Assembly (NCBI GenBank): GCA_019313505.1
Contig: JAFDBA010000022.1
Coordinates: forward strand, 1 to 19,142
From: Deltaproteobacteria bacterium
Lineage (GTDB): Bacteria; Desulfobacterota; Desulfobacteria; Desulfobacterales; UBA11574
Direction of reading: 5' to 3'
DNA length: 19,142 nt
A program made the position numbers and the translations under genes. Under the pieces are notes generated by a model that was not told the origin of the DNA, did not search any database, and saw only the letters and a list, made by a program, of their open reading frames with translations. Below, one piece after another: positions 6,357 through 13,973 of the stretch. Every line of letters starts with the position of its first letter. Positions within the stretch are counted from its first letter, which is position 1.

Positions 6357-6898
6357 TCGAGACATGTGAAGATTTCAAAAATAACGTGCTGAATCTTGGG
6401 GTTGATGTCACGGAGACCGACTTTAATCAGCGAGGGTATCATCTGGAAGTTGCGTTGACATTGAATACGGTTCGCGAGTTTGCCCAAAAAGCGTATGAGC
6501 AAGGATTTTACCTGGTTTTCGTAACAGGATTTCATGTCCTGCCCGAGGAAAAGGAGGGTGTCAAATTTTCCGGACTGGAGGTAGTCTACCAGTTCGCAAG
6601 ATATGACCGGCTTTGTCGCGTTAAAGCACGAGTTTCCGTGTCCGAGGACATGACCGTTCCCAGCATATGCCATATCTATCAGGGCGCGAACTGGCATGAA
6701 AGGGAAACCCATGATTTTTACGGGATAATGTTCAGCGGCCATCCCAATCTTGAGCCGCTTCTTCTTTGTAAAGAAGACAGAAATTATCATCCCTTGTTAA
6801 AAGAAGAGGAAAAACTAAAGTCGTTTGAGACGGTTTCCTGGCCGGCCAAAACTCTGGAAAGTTCCGATGCCGAGACCACAGCCTTATCCGACCCATAA
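6353..6898 (+). CDS. nuoC: Complex I subunit NuoC (30 kDa type, separate from NuoD)
   Basis: A 181-residue soluble subunit of the quinone-reducing module. The family signature WHERETHDFYGIMFSGHPNL lies near residue 125, followed by the usual LLL and HPLLKEEE segments. It starts inside the nuoB stop (ATGA overlap) with GGAG close upstream. The C-terminal 25 residues are acidic and polar and beyond the conserved core. NuoC and NuoD are separate genes here, unlike the fused form in Escherichia coli. Confidence 0.96.
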   Translation: MIETCEDFKNNVLNLGVDVTETDFNQRGYHLEVALTLNTVREFAQKAYEQGFYLVFVTGFHVLPEEKEGVKFSGLEVVYQFARYDRLCRVKARVSVSEDMTVPSICHIYQGANWHERETHDFYGIMFSGHPNLEPLLLCKEDRNYHPLLKEEEKLKSFETVSWPAKTLESSDAETTALSDP

Positions 6899-6915
6899 AC
6901 ATGTAATTATAAGTC

Positions 6916-8028
6916 ATGCGTGAATCAACTATTAAGGAACATAACCGATTTTTTTTAAATATGGGGCCGCAGCATCCCAGTACCCACGGGGTCCTTTTGG
7001 TGGTTCTGGAAATGAACGGAGAGTATGTTCTCGATCCACAACCGGTGCTGGGCTTTGTCCATCGCATGCACGAAAAGATAGGCGAGTCCAGACCGTGCCA
7101 GGGCTTTATGCCCAATACCGCACGCATGGATTATGTCTGCGCGCTTCCCTACAATCATGGATATGTCTCTCTTATTGAAAAGAAGGCGGGCATCGAGGTG
7201 CCCAAAAGGGCGGAGTATATCAGGGTCATCACTTCCGAATTAAACCGGGTGGCCAGCCATTTACTGTGGCTTGGGGCATACCTTCTGGACTTGGGGGCGT
7301 TCACGCCTATCCTCTATGGGTTTGACGACCGGGAACATATCCTGGATATTCTAGAAGATATAACCGGTTCCAGACTCACGTATTGTTACTACCGTTTCGG
7401 CGGAGTTTGCCGGGATATCGACGACAAGTTTGTGGAAGCCACCCGGGCTTTTATCAAACGGCTGCGCAAGCGCTACGTTATTTACGAAAAGCTTGTGACA
7501 AAAAATATTATCTTCATTAAGCGCGCAGAGAACATAGGAATTATTTCGCCTGACATGGCGATTCGATACGGCATTACCGGTCCGAACCTCAGGGGTTCAG
7601 GGATAGCGTATGATATCCGTAAAAATGAGCCCTACTCTGTCTATCCCGAATTTGACTTTGAGGTGCCTGTGGGAGAAAGAGGCGACTGTCTTGATCGATA
7701 CATGGTTCGGGTGCGCGAGATGGAACAGAGCCTCAGGATTATCGAACAGGCACTTGACAATCTGCCGGATGGGCCTGTCCGGTCCAAGGTTCCTAAAAAG
7801 ATCAAGCTCACTCCCGGTGACTGCAATTTTGCAGTTGAAGCTGCCCGGGGAGAACTTTCCTACTACCTGATCGGTGACGGAACCGGCGTTCCTTACCGTT
7901 TAAAAATAAGGGTTCCGTCTTATTCAAACTTAAGCTGCCTTCAGGAGCTTGGCCGGGGGATTCTTCTTCCCGATCTGGTGTCAATCATGGGCAGCTTCGA
8001 CCTGGTTATACCGGAAATAGACCGATAA
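6916..8028 (+). CDS. nuoD: Complex I subunit NuoD (49 kDa type)
   Basis: The 370-residue protein begins with NMGPQHPSTHGVLL and ends in IPEIDR, where most relatives have a VlGEvDR-like end. H24 and Y73 are 49 residues apart, the same spacing as the quinone-binding His38 and Tyr87 of Thermus Nqo4, so the quinone site appears intact. The GFVHRMHEKIGE segment (46-57) departs from the more usual GYLHRGIEK form, marking a divergent lineage. There is no good ribosome site in the 17 bases after nuoC, so translation may depend on coupling. It forms the quinone pocket with NuoB and delivers electrons to menaquinone, the likely quinone in such anaerobes. Confidence 0.97.
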   Translation: MRESTIKEHNRFFLNMGPQHPSTHGVLLVVLEMNGEYVLDPQPVLGFVHRMHEKIGESRPCQGFMPNTARMDYVCALPYNHGYVSLIEKKAGIEVPKRAEYIRVITSELNRVASHLLWLGAYLLDLGAFTPILYGFDDREHILDILEDITGSRLTYCYYRFGGVCRDIDDKFVEATRAFIKRLRKRYVIYEKLVTKNIIFIKRAENIGIISPDMAIRYGITGPNLRGSGIAYDIRKNEPYSVYPEFDFEVPVGERGDCLDRYMVRVREMEQSLRIIEQALDNLPDGPVRSKVPKKIKLTPGDCNFAVEAARGELSYYLIGDGTGVPYRLKIRVPSYSNLSCLQELGRGILLPDLVSIMGSFDLVIPEIDR

Positions 8029-8067
8029 CAAAGATATATGCAAGGAAGATAATTTAAATTTTAAACT

Positions 8068-9051
8068 ATGGAAACCATTTCGACATTACCGCCTGAATTG
8101 ATCCGGATGGTCATCGCAGTGATCATCATCATTTCGTTTATTTTTCTCAATGCAATCATGATGGGGTATCTTGAGCGAAAGATCGCAGGGCATGTGCAGC
8201 GACGACTCGGTCCCATGGAAGTAGGGTTCCACGGCATATTACAGTTGGTCGTTGACGGTGTAAAGCTTGTAGCCAAAGAGTTGCTCATTCCCATCAACGT
8301 TGATCGTACCTTTTTCAGGCTTGCGCCGATTCTGTCATTCACACCGGTAATCCTGCCCCTTCTTGTGATTCCATTCAGTGAAAAACTCCAGGCAAGGGAC
8401 CTCAATTTAGGATTGCTGTTCATCGTCTCAATGACATCTGTAAATGTCATGGCGATTTTGGTGGGCGGATGGGGCTCCAATAACAAGTATTCAATGTTCG
8501 GCGCCATGCGAGCCGTGGCCCAGTCCATTGCTTACGAAATTCCGATTTTACTTTCCATGCTTGCGATAATCCTCATGACCAATACCCTCAGTCTAAAGGA
8601 AATTGTAGGAGCACAGCAGAAAATCTGGTTCGTTCTGTTGCAGCCGCTTGCGTTTATTATCTATGTTATCTCCGGAATCGCTGAGACCAACCGTGCTCCT
8701 TTCGACCTTCCGGAGGCCGAAAGCGAACTCACCGCAGGGTTCCACACCGAATACAGTGGCATAGGGTTCTCTCTTTTCTTTCTTGGTGAATACACCAACA
8801 TGTTCACCGTAGCGTCCGTGGCAACGGTTCTCTTTTTAGGCGGCTGGCACGGACCGTCCCTCCCATATGGCGAGTATCTGGGCATTGTCTGGTTTTTCTT
8901 AAAGGTTTATTTTCTGTTGTTTTTCATGATTATGATCCGATGGACCTATCCCCGCGTACGTTTCGATCAGTTGTTGAATTTTGCGTGGAAGTATCTGGTA
9001 CCCTTTTCTTTGGTGAATATTCTGATAACAGCGGTGGTGGTTAAACTATGA
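8068..9051 (+). CDS. nuoH: Complex I subunit NuoH
   Basis: A 327-residue membrane subunit with about eight helices. Family signatures are GYLERKIAGHVQRRLGP (about 32-48), DGVKLVAKE, ETNRAPFDLPEAESELTAGF and HTEYSGIGFSLFFLGEY. NuoH lines the quinone entry and links quinone chemistry to the pump chain through conserved acidic residues in these loops. The spacer after nuoD is 39 bases with only a distant AAGGAAG. The stop overlaps nuoI by 4 bases. Confidence 0.98.
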   Translation: METISTLPPELIRMVIAVIIIISFIFLNAIMMGYLERKIAGHVQRRLGPMEVGFHGILQLVVDGVKLVAKELLIPINVDRTFFRLAPILSFTPVILPLLVIPFSEKLQARDLNLGLLFIVSMTSVNVMAILVGGWGSNNKYSMFGAMRAVAQSIAYEIPILLSMLAIILMTNTLSLKEIVGAQQKIWFVLLQPLAFIIYVISGIAETNRAPFDLPEAESELTAGFHTEYSGIGFSLFFLGEYTNMFTVASVATVLFLGGWHGPSLPYGEYLGIVWFFLKVYFLLFFMIMIRWTYPRVRFDQLLNFAWKYLVPFSLVNILITAVVVKL

Positions 9052-9491
9052 AGCGCTATTTTTTGGATCTTTTTATAGGCGGAAAGAGCCTGGTTGATGG
9101 CCTGGTAGTGACAACGAAGGCATTGTTTCAGCCCATAGTTACCGTTCAATATCCCAGGGAAGAGATCGATATCACGCCCAATTTTCGGGGGCATATTGAT
9201 CTTGTCCTGGACCCGGAGAAAAATACGTTCCGGTGTATCGCCTGTGGAATGTGTCAAAGATCGTGTCCTTCCGAGTGCATCCAAATCGAGGGTAAAAAGG
9301 TGGAGGGTAAAAAGAAAAAAACATTGGGTCTCTTTGCGCTCGATTTCACAAAATGCAGCCTTTGTGGAACATGTGTGGAAGTCTGCCCAACCCAGGCGCT
9401 TGAATTTTCCAAAGAATACAATCTTGCTGACTTTTCTAAGGAAGCGTTTCACTATGATATTCTCAAGCGGCTGGAGGAAAGGATAATATGA
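9048..9491 (+). CDS. nuoI: Complex I subunit NuoI, 2x[4Fe-4S] ferredoxin-like
   Basis: The 147-residue protein has two CxxCxxCxxxCP motifs, C63-C66-C69-C73 and C103-C106-C109-C113, binding clusters N6a and N6b. C77 is an extra cysteine just after the first motif. With no NuoE, NuoF or NuoG encoded nearby, NuoI and NuoB form the exposed electron entry, so a ferredoxin or other donor may dock here. It overlaps nuoH and nuoJ by 4 bases each. A lysine-rich insert (83-91) separates the two motifs. Confidence 0.97.
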   Translation: MKRYFLDLFIGGKSLVDGLVVTTKALFQPIVTVQYPREEIDITPNFRGHIDLVLDPEKNTFRCIACGMCQRSCPSECIQIEGKKVEGKKKKTLGLFALDFTKCSLCGTCVEVCPTQALEFSKEYNLADFSKEAFHYDILKRLEERII

Positions 9492-10024
9492 CATTTTACC
9501 AGTACATTGCCGAAGGGCTCTTTTTTGCATTCGTGCTGCTGGTGATCACCGGAAGCTTTATCACCATCAGAGCAAGGATTCTCATGCATACGGTCATGGG
9601 TCTTGCCGTAGCTCTTTTGGGGGTTGCCGGCATCTATTTCTATCTGGGAAGTATGTTCCTTACCCTTATGCAGATTCTCATCTATGTGGGTGCGGTCTGC
9701 ATCGTTTTGATTTTTGGTATTATGGTGGGATCCACTCCCACGGAGATAGCGGAAAAAAATATTAAAGAGAAAAAAAATATATTTCTTGCCGTATCGGCAG
9801 CGGCCACAGCTTTTTTCCTTCTCATTATCAGCCTCCTGAAGACCGACTGGATTTCGGCGTTGGCTGAAGCCGGGGATTTTTCGGTGGAGCATCTGGGTGA
9901 AAACTTTCTATACCAGTATTGCCTTGCATTCGAATTGATCTCAGTGATCCTTTTTATCGCCATTGTCGGCGCGATAATCCTTGCCAGAGAGGGCCGGGAA
10001 AACAAGGGGGAACCATCCGAATGA
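9488..10024 (+). CDS. nuoJ: Complex I subunit NuoJ
   Basis: A 178-residue membrane subunit with about five helices. The signature LMQILIYVGAVCIVLIFGIM (about 60-79) contains the helix whose pi-bulge is linked to coupling in complex I. ATGA overlaps join it to nuoI and nuoK. The polar stretch at about 84-96 (TEIAEKNIKEKK) is the loop before the fourth helix. Confidence 0.95.
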   Translation: MTFYQYIAEGLFFAFVLLVITGSFITIRARILMHTVMGLAVALLGVAGIYFYLGSMFLTLMQILIYVGAVCIVLIFGIMVGSTPTEIAEKNIKEKKNIFLAVSAAATAFFLLIISLLKTDWISALAEAGDFSVEHLGENFLYQYCLAFELISVILFIAIVGAIILAREGRENKGEPSE

Positions 10025-10341
10025 TATTTATCAGCAACAATCTTTACACTTATCTGATTCTGGCTGTATTTCTCCTGGTCATCGGTATCTATGGGTTGAT
10101 CCAGCATAAAACCTTTATTGGAATGCTGGTTTCCACCGAACTTATATTAAACGGCGCCGGAATAAATTTCATGGCTTTCAACCGTTTCCTTGTCCCGGAC
10201 CCTGCTACCGGTCAGGTTATCACTTTGTTCATCATGGGTATTGCCGCAGCAGAGGCAGCCATTGTTGTGAGTTTTATCATCGCTGTTTTTCGTAAGTATC
10301 ACTCAATCGATCCTGAAGATGTTATAGAATTGCGAGGATAG
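10021..10341 (+). CDS. nuoK: Complex I subunit NuoK
   Basis: A 106-residue membrane subunit with three helices. The key acidic residues are present: E40 in STELILNG and E78 in GIAAAEAAIVVS, corresponding to the two membrane glutamates of E. coli NuoK (E36 and E72). I start it at the ATG overlapping the nuoJ stop, with GGGGGAA nine bases upstream. The open frame extends further up to 9919, but that part is the nuoJ coding region read out of frame. A hairpin with T-tract follows 58 bases after the stop. Confidence 0.96.
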   Translation: MIFISNNLYTYLILAVFLLVIGIYGLIQHKTFIGMLVSTELILNGAGINFMAFNRFLVPDPATGQVITLFIMGIAAAEAAIVVSFIIAVFRKYHSIDPEDVIELRG

Positions 10342-10398
10342 TAGGACCAGTAAAAAGGGTAGATATTAGGACCTGTTAGGTGTTTTTATGGAGTAAAG

Positions 10399-10425
10399 AA
10401 ACCTGGCCCAAAGGACCAGGTTTTT
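10399..10425 (+). terminator. Terminator-like hairpin inside the nuo operon
   Basis: AAACCTGGCCC (10399-10409) pairs with GGACCAGGTTT (10413-10423) with one C-A mismatch and loop AAA, followed by two more T, so five T in a row run from 10421 to 10425. It lies between nuoK and the first antiporter-like gene. Full termination would cut off the distal pump genes, so partial termination, a processing site or a second promoter beyond it are the options. Confidence 0.6.
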
Positions 10426-10443
10426 CAGGGCAAAATAAAAAAT

Positions 10444-11937
10444 ATGGAAACAATTATAACCAGTAAAATCCTTTTGACACCACTGATCCCTATGGTTACG
10501 GCGCTTCTCATAATGGGATCGAAGAAAAAACCCAATTTAAGGGAGTCATTTTCCCTATTCGGAGCATTGTTTACCTTCCTTTCCGTTGTACAATTGTTAC
10601 CTCACATTCTTGCAAGGGGCTCTTACGAATATACGTTATTCACCCTTTATCCCGGTGTCAGTGTCAAATTTCATCTGGACGGTCTTGGCATACTATTTGC
10701 CGGGACCTCTTCCTTTCTGTGGATTATGGCGGGATTATACTGCGTTGGATATATGCGCGGACTGGACGAACATGCACAAACCCGGTTCTATTTCTGTTAT
10801 GCGGTTGCGGTGGGCGGCGCCATGGGAGTGGCATTTTCCGCCAATCTGTTTACACTTTATCTTTTCTACGAAATCGTATCCGTTTTTACATATCCCCTGG
10901 TAGCTCATCACCAGGACAAGGAAGGGTATGACGGGGGAAGAAAATATATCGTCTACCTGATGTTTGCCTCCAAGGCTTTTCTGCTGCCGGCAATGATCCT
11001 TGTTTATGTCCAATGCGGCACCCTGGATTTTACAATGGGGAATGTGGCTTCCGGCATGTTCCCGAGCAGCGCTTCGTCAGTTCTGGTGAAAGTCACCTAT
11101 CTCCTTTGCCTGCTTGGATTCGCCAAATCGGCGATTATGCCCATACACGGCTGGCTCCCTGCAGCCATGGTGGCCCCAACACCTGTCTCCGCTCTTCTTC
11201 ATGCCGTTGTGGTTGTCAAAGTGGGCGTCTTTTGCTTGGCCAGAGTTATGCTCTCGGTCTTCGGTGTGAACCTGCTCAACAATCTTGGTCTGGGAATTTT
11301 TACCGCGTATCTGGCTTCTTTTACCATAATCACAGCATCGGTGGTGGCACTGACCCAAAACAATCTTAAAATGAGACTGGCTTACTCTACGGTGAGCCAG
11401 CTTTCCTATATAATTCTGGGCGTGGCCATGCTGACTCCAAACAGTATTACCGGCGGGCTTATCCATATTACAAACCACGCGTTCGCCAAAATCACCCTGT
11501 TTTTTTGTGCCGGATCGATTTTCGTAGCCACACGAAAAAAAGATATCACAGAAATGGGTGGAATTGGATGGAGCATGCCCTTTACCATGATTGCATTTGG
11601 CCTTGCTTCCCTGAGCATGATCGGGGTCCCTCCGGTAAGCGGTTTTGTGACGAAATGGTATCTGGCTCTGGGCACGTTGGATATTCATAATATGATTCTT
11701 CTGACCGTAATCCTGGTGAGTAGCCTGCTTAATGCCGGATATTTTATTCCGGTCTTTTTCACGTCGTTTTTCGGCAAACCTCTGCCCGGAGACACCTCCC
11801 AAGGCGGCTTCCTTGAGGGATCTCCGTTTATTATGCTTATGGTAATTCCTCTGTTTTTAACAGCGGTAGCTTCTGTACTGTTTGGCATATATCCGGATCT
11901 TTTTATTCAAATAATCAACCTAATGCTGGGGAGATGA
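10444..11937 (+). CDS. Antiporter-like membrane subunit of complex I (NuoM/MrpD-like), extra copy
   Basis: The 497-residue protein has about 14 helices of the proton-conducting transporter family. Channel residues are all present: E143 (LYLFYEIVS, helix 5), K228 (GFAKSAIMPIHGWLP, helix 7), H253 and K259 (LLHAVVVVKVGV, helix 8), K349 (HAFAKITLF) and K404 (VTKW). The APTPVSALLHA motif is NuoL-like, but the length and the absence of a long C-terminal lateral helix make it NuoM/MrpD-like. It occupies the nuoL position. There is no close ribosome site; CAGGG lies 13 bases upstream. The next gene overlaps it by 4 bases. With the three subunits downstream it makes four pumps in one operon. Confidence 0.93.
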   Translation: METIITSKILLTPLIPMVTALLIMGSKKKPNLRESFSLFGALFTFLSVVQLLPHILARGSYEYTLFTLYPGVSVKFHLDGLGILFAGTSSFLWIMAGLYCVGYMRGLDEHAQTRFYFCYAVAVGGAMGVAFSANLFTLYLFYEIVSVFTYPLVAHHQDKEGYDGGRKYIVYLMFASKAFLLPAMILVYVQCGTLDFTMGNVASGMFPSSASSVLVKVTYLLCLLGFAKSAIMPIHGWLPAAMVAPTPVSALLHAVVVVKVGVFCLARVMLSVFGVNLLNNLGLGIFTAYLASFTIITASVVALTQNNLKMRLAYSTVSQLSYIILGVAMLTPNSITGGLIHITNHAFAKITLFFCAGSIFVATRKKDITEMGGIGWSMPFTMIAFGLASLSMIGVPPVSGFVTKWYLALGTLDIHNMILLTVILVSSLLNAGYFIPVFFTSFFGKPLPGDTSQGGFLEGSPFIMLMVIPLFLTAVASVLFGIYPDLFIQIINLMLGR

Positions 11938-12182
11938 TGGTACGAATACTCAACTATCTAAATAAACGATCGCAGGTATTGAAAAGGCTGTTCTTCGTTG
12001 TTTTGCTTATGACGGTAGTTTTCGATTTCTTTGCAAAACGGCATCATGCACATTTTTTCGGTGATTCCATCATCGGCTTCTGGGCCGGGTTTGGGATACT
12101 GGGATGTCTGGGCATGATTATCGTCTGCAAAGGGCTTTCTCATGTCTGGTTAGAGAAAGAGGAAGATTATTATGATAAATAG
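11934..12182 (+). CDS. Small two-helix membrane protein between antiporter subunits
   Basis: The 82-residue protein has two hydrophobic helices, about 18-33 (LFFVVLLMTVVF) and 45-66 (IIGFWAGFGILGCLGMIIVC). A histidine-rich loop (KRHHAHFFGD, 35-44) joins them, and the tail is acidic (EKEEDYYDK). It starts in an ATGA overlap with the preceding antiporter gene, with GGGGAG upstream, and its end overlaps the next gene by 11 bases. Tight coupling on both sides implies a structural or assembly role in the membrane arm. I recall similar small proteins beside MrpD-like genes in other Desulfobacterota, but cannot name a family. A second ATG three bases on is an alternative start. Confidence 0.85.
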   Translation: MMVRILNYLNKRSQVLKRLFFVVLLMTVVFDFFAKRHHAHFFGDSIIGFWAGFGILGCLGMIIVCKGLSHVWLEKEEDYYDK

Positions 12183-13938
12183 TACAATTTTTATGCATCC
12201 GGCCACCTGGTTTCTTGTGGGAGCCTTTTTTATGCCCGTTTTCAAAAGGATGGGGCTGACAAAGGTTATTCTCATCGCCGTTCCCCTTATCGCGTGTCTT
12301 CAGATTCAATGGCTGCCCGAAAGTTTTGGCCATGCCTCATATCTGGGGTTCGACCTGGTTTTTGGAAAGGTGGACCAGTTAACACGGGTGTTTCTCCACG
12401 TCTTTACCATTATGGCCCTTATCGGTTGTATTTACGGACTCCATGTAAAGGAGACCGGCCAGCATATTGCAGCCTTCCTTTATGTGGCAGGTTCTCTCGG
12501 GGTAACCCTTTGCGGCGATTACGTGACGCTGTTCATTTTCTGGGAGCTTATGGCCGTAGCATCAACCTTCCTGATCTGGTATCGGAAAAAGAATCGATCG
12601 ATCCAAGCCGGATACAGATACCTGCTGGTTCACATAACCGGCGGGTTGATCCTTCTGGCGGGTATTTTTCTGCGGTATCAGAATATTCACGATTTGAGTT
12701 TTGTCCGAATTGCAGTGGAAGGGGCCTCTGTAGCCGATTATCTGATTATGATCGGCTTCATGCTAAATGCCGCTGTTCCTCCTATCCATGCATGGCTTCC
12801 GGATGCGTATCCCGAAGCGTCAGTAACCGGTGCGGTGTTCATGTGCGCTTTTACGACAAAAACAGCGGTTTATGTTCTGGCCAGGGCTTTTCCTGGGTTT
12901 GAGGCACTAGCCATACTGGGAGCGATCATGACCCTTTACGGTGTGGGATACGCTGTGGTGGAAAACGATGCAAGACGCATACTTGCCTATCATATTGTAT
13001 CCCAGGTGGGATACATGGTTTGCGGGGTGGGAATCGGAACAGCAATGTCCATTAACGGAGCCTGTGCACATGCTTATGCCCACATCATTTACAAAGCACT
13101 GCTCTTTATGGGTGCCGGTGCGGTGTTGGAGATGACGGGAAAATCCAAGCTCAATGAACTGGGCGGGTTATATAAACGGATGCCCTTAGCCATGATCTTC
13201 ACCGTTATTGGAGGAATATCTATCTCGGGGTTCCCCCTTACCAGCGGTTTCATCAGTAAATCCATGATTATTGCCGCCGCGGGGGAAAGTCACCGAAACA
13301 TTCTGATGCTCATGATGACCATGGCTTCCGTAGGAACTTTCCTCTCCGTGGGAATCAAACTCCCGTATTTTATCTGGTTCGGGAAAGATTCCGGTGTCCA
13401 GGCTAAAGATGCACCGTGGAATATGAACCTGGGAATGGCCATTGCCGCTTTTATGTGCATTTTTATGGGAATCTATCCCGATTATCTTTACAAAATGCTT
13501 CCTTTTCCGGTTCATTATCATCCCTATACCGCTTACCATATTTCGGAGACTCTGCAACTTATGGGATTTACCGGCCTCGGTTTTTTCATTATGGTTAAGA
13601 AACTCAAACCGATGCCCAAAATGAACCTGGACATTGACTGGTTCTACCGTAAGGGCGCCAGAGTCTTTATGTGGATTGCTTCCAGACCGGTTAATGCAGC
13701 CAATAACTGGACGAACGAAGTTTACCGGACCGTGGGGTTCAGGTTTACGTTGGCCTTTGCAAAAGCCTTATCCTGGTTTGACTGGGAAGGGATCGACTGG
13801 GTGATCGACGGCTCTGCACGGGGGGTAGTTAAGGCTGGCGACCAGCTCAGGACACTCATGACAGGAAAGATACAGCATTATATCGGCGCGGCTATTGCCA
13901 TAACATTTATCGTATTGATACTGGTTTTGTTGGTATAA
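12172..13938 (+). CDS. NuoL/MrpD-like antiporter subunit with C-terminal lateral-helix region
   Basis: The 588-residue protein combines an MrpD-like core with a NuoL-like C-terminus. Helix-5 glutamate E125 (FIFWELMAVAS), helix-8 K230 (TTKTAVYVLAR), K308 (IIYKALLFMGAG) and K363 (FISKS) are present. The helix-7 position that normally holds lysine is N199 (GFMLNAAVPPIHAWLP). After a helix ending near 475 comes about 90 amphipathic residues, including DGSARGVVKAGDQLRTLMTG, and then a final helix (569-588). This is how NuoL carries its lateral helix. It is therefore the best candidate for the distal NuoL position. GAGGAA lies seven bases before the ATG, inside the small upstream gene. A Na+ or H+ role cannot be told from sequence alone. 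Confidence 0.93.
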   Translation: MINSTIFMHPATWFLVGAFFMPVFKRMGLTKVILIAVPLIACLQIQWLPESFGHASYLGFDLVFGKVDQLTRVFLHVFTIMALIGCIYGLHVKETGQHIAAFLYVAGSLGVTLCGDYVTLFIFWELMAVASTFLIWYRKKNRSIQAGYRYLLVHITGGLILLAGIFLRYQNIHDLSFVRIAVEGASVADYLIMIGFMLNAAVPPIHAWLPDAYPEASVTGAVFMCAFTTKTAVYVLARAFPGFEALAILGAIMTLYGVGYAVVENDARRILAYHIVSQVGYMVCGVGIGTAMSINGACAHAYAHIIYKALLFMGAGAVLEMTGKSKLNELGGLYKRMPLAMIFTVIGGISISGFPLTSGFISKSMIIAAAGESHRNILMLMMTMASVGTFLSVGIKLPYFIWFGKDSGVQAKDAPWNMNLGMAIAAFMCIFMGIYPDYLYKMLPFPVHYHPYTAYHISETLQLMGFTGLGFFIMVKKLKPMPKMNLDIDWFYRKGARVFMWIASRPVNAANNWTNEVYRTVGFRFTLAFAKALSWFDWEGIDWVIDGSARGVVKAGDQLRTLMTGKIQHYIGAAIAITFIVLILVLLV

Positions 13939-13973
13939 GACCTGAATTTTCATAGATCGAGGACAGCTCGTGT

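Noticed and set aside
9919..10020. A 34-residue upstream extension of nuoK
   Set aside because: This is the nuoJ reading region in another frame; the NuoK family starts at the ATG at 10021.
11077..11802. Long minus-strand open frame of 241 codons
   Set aside because: It lies antisense to the first antiporter-like gene, is full of H, K, Q and G as expected from the reverse of hydrophobic coding DNA, and has no motif.
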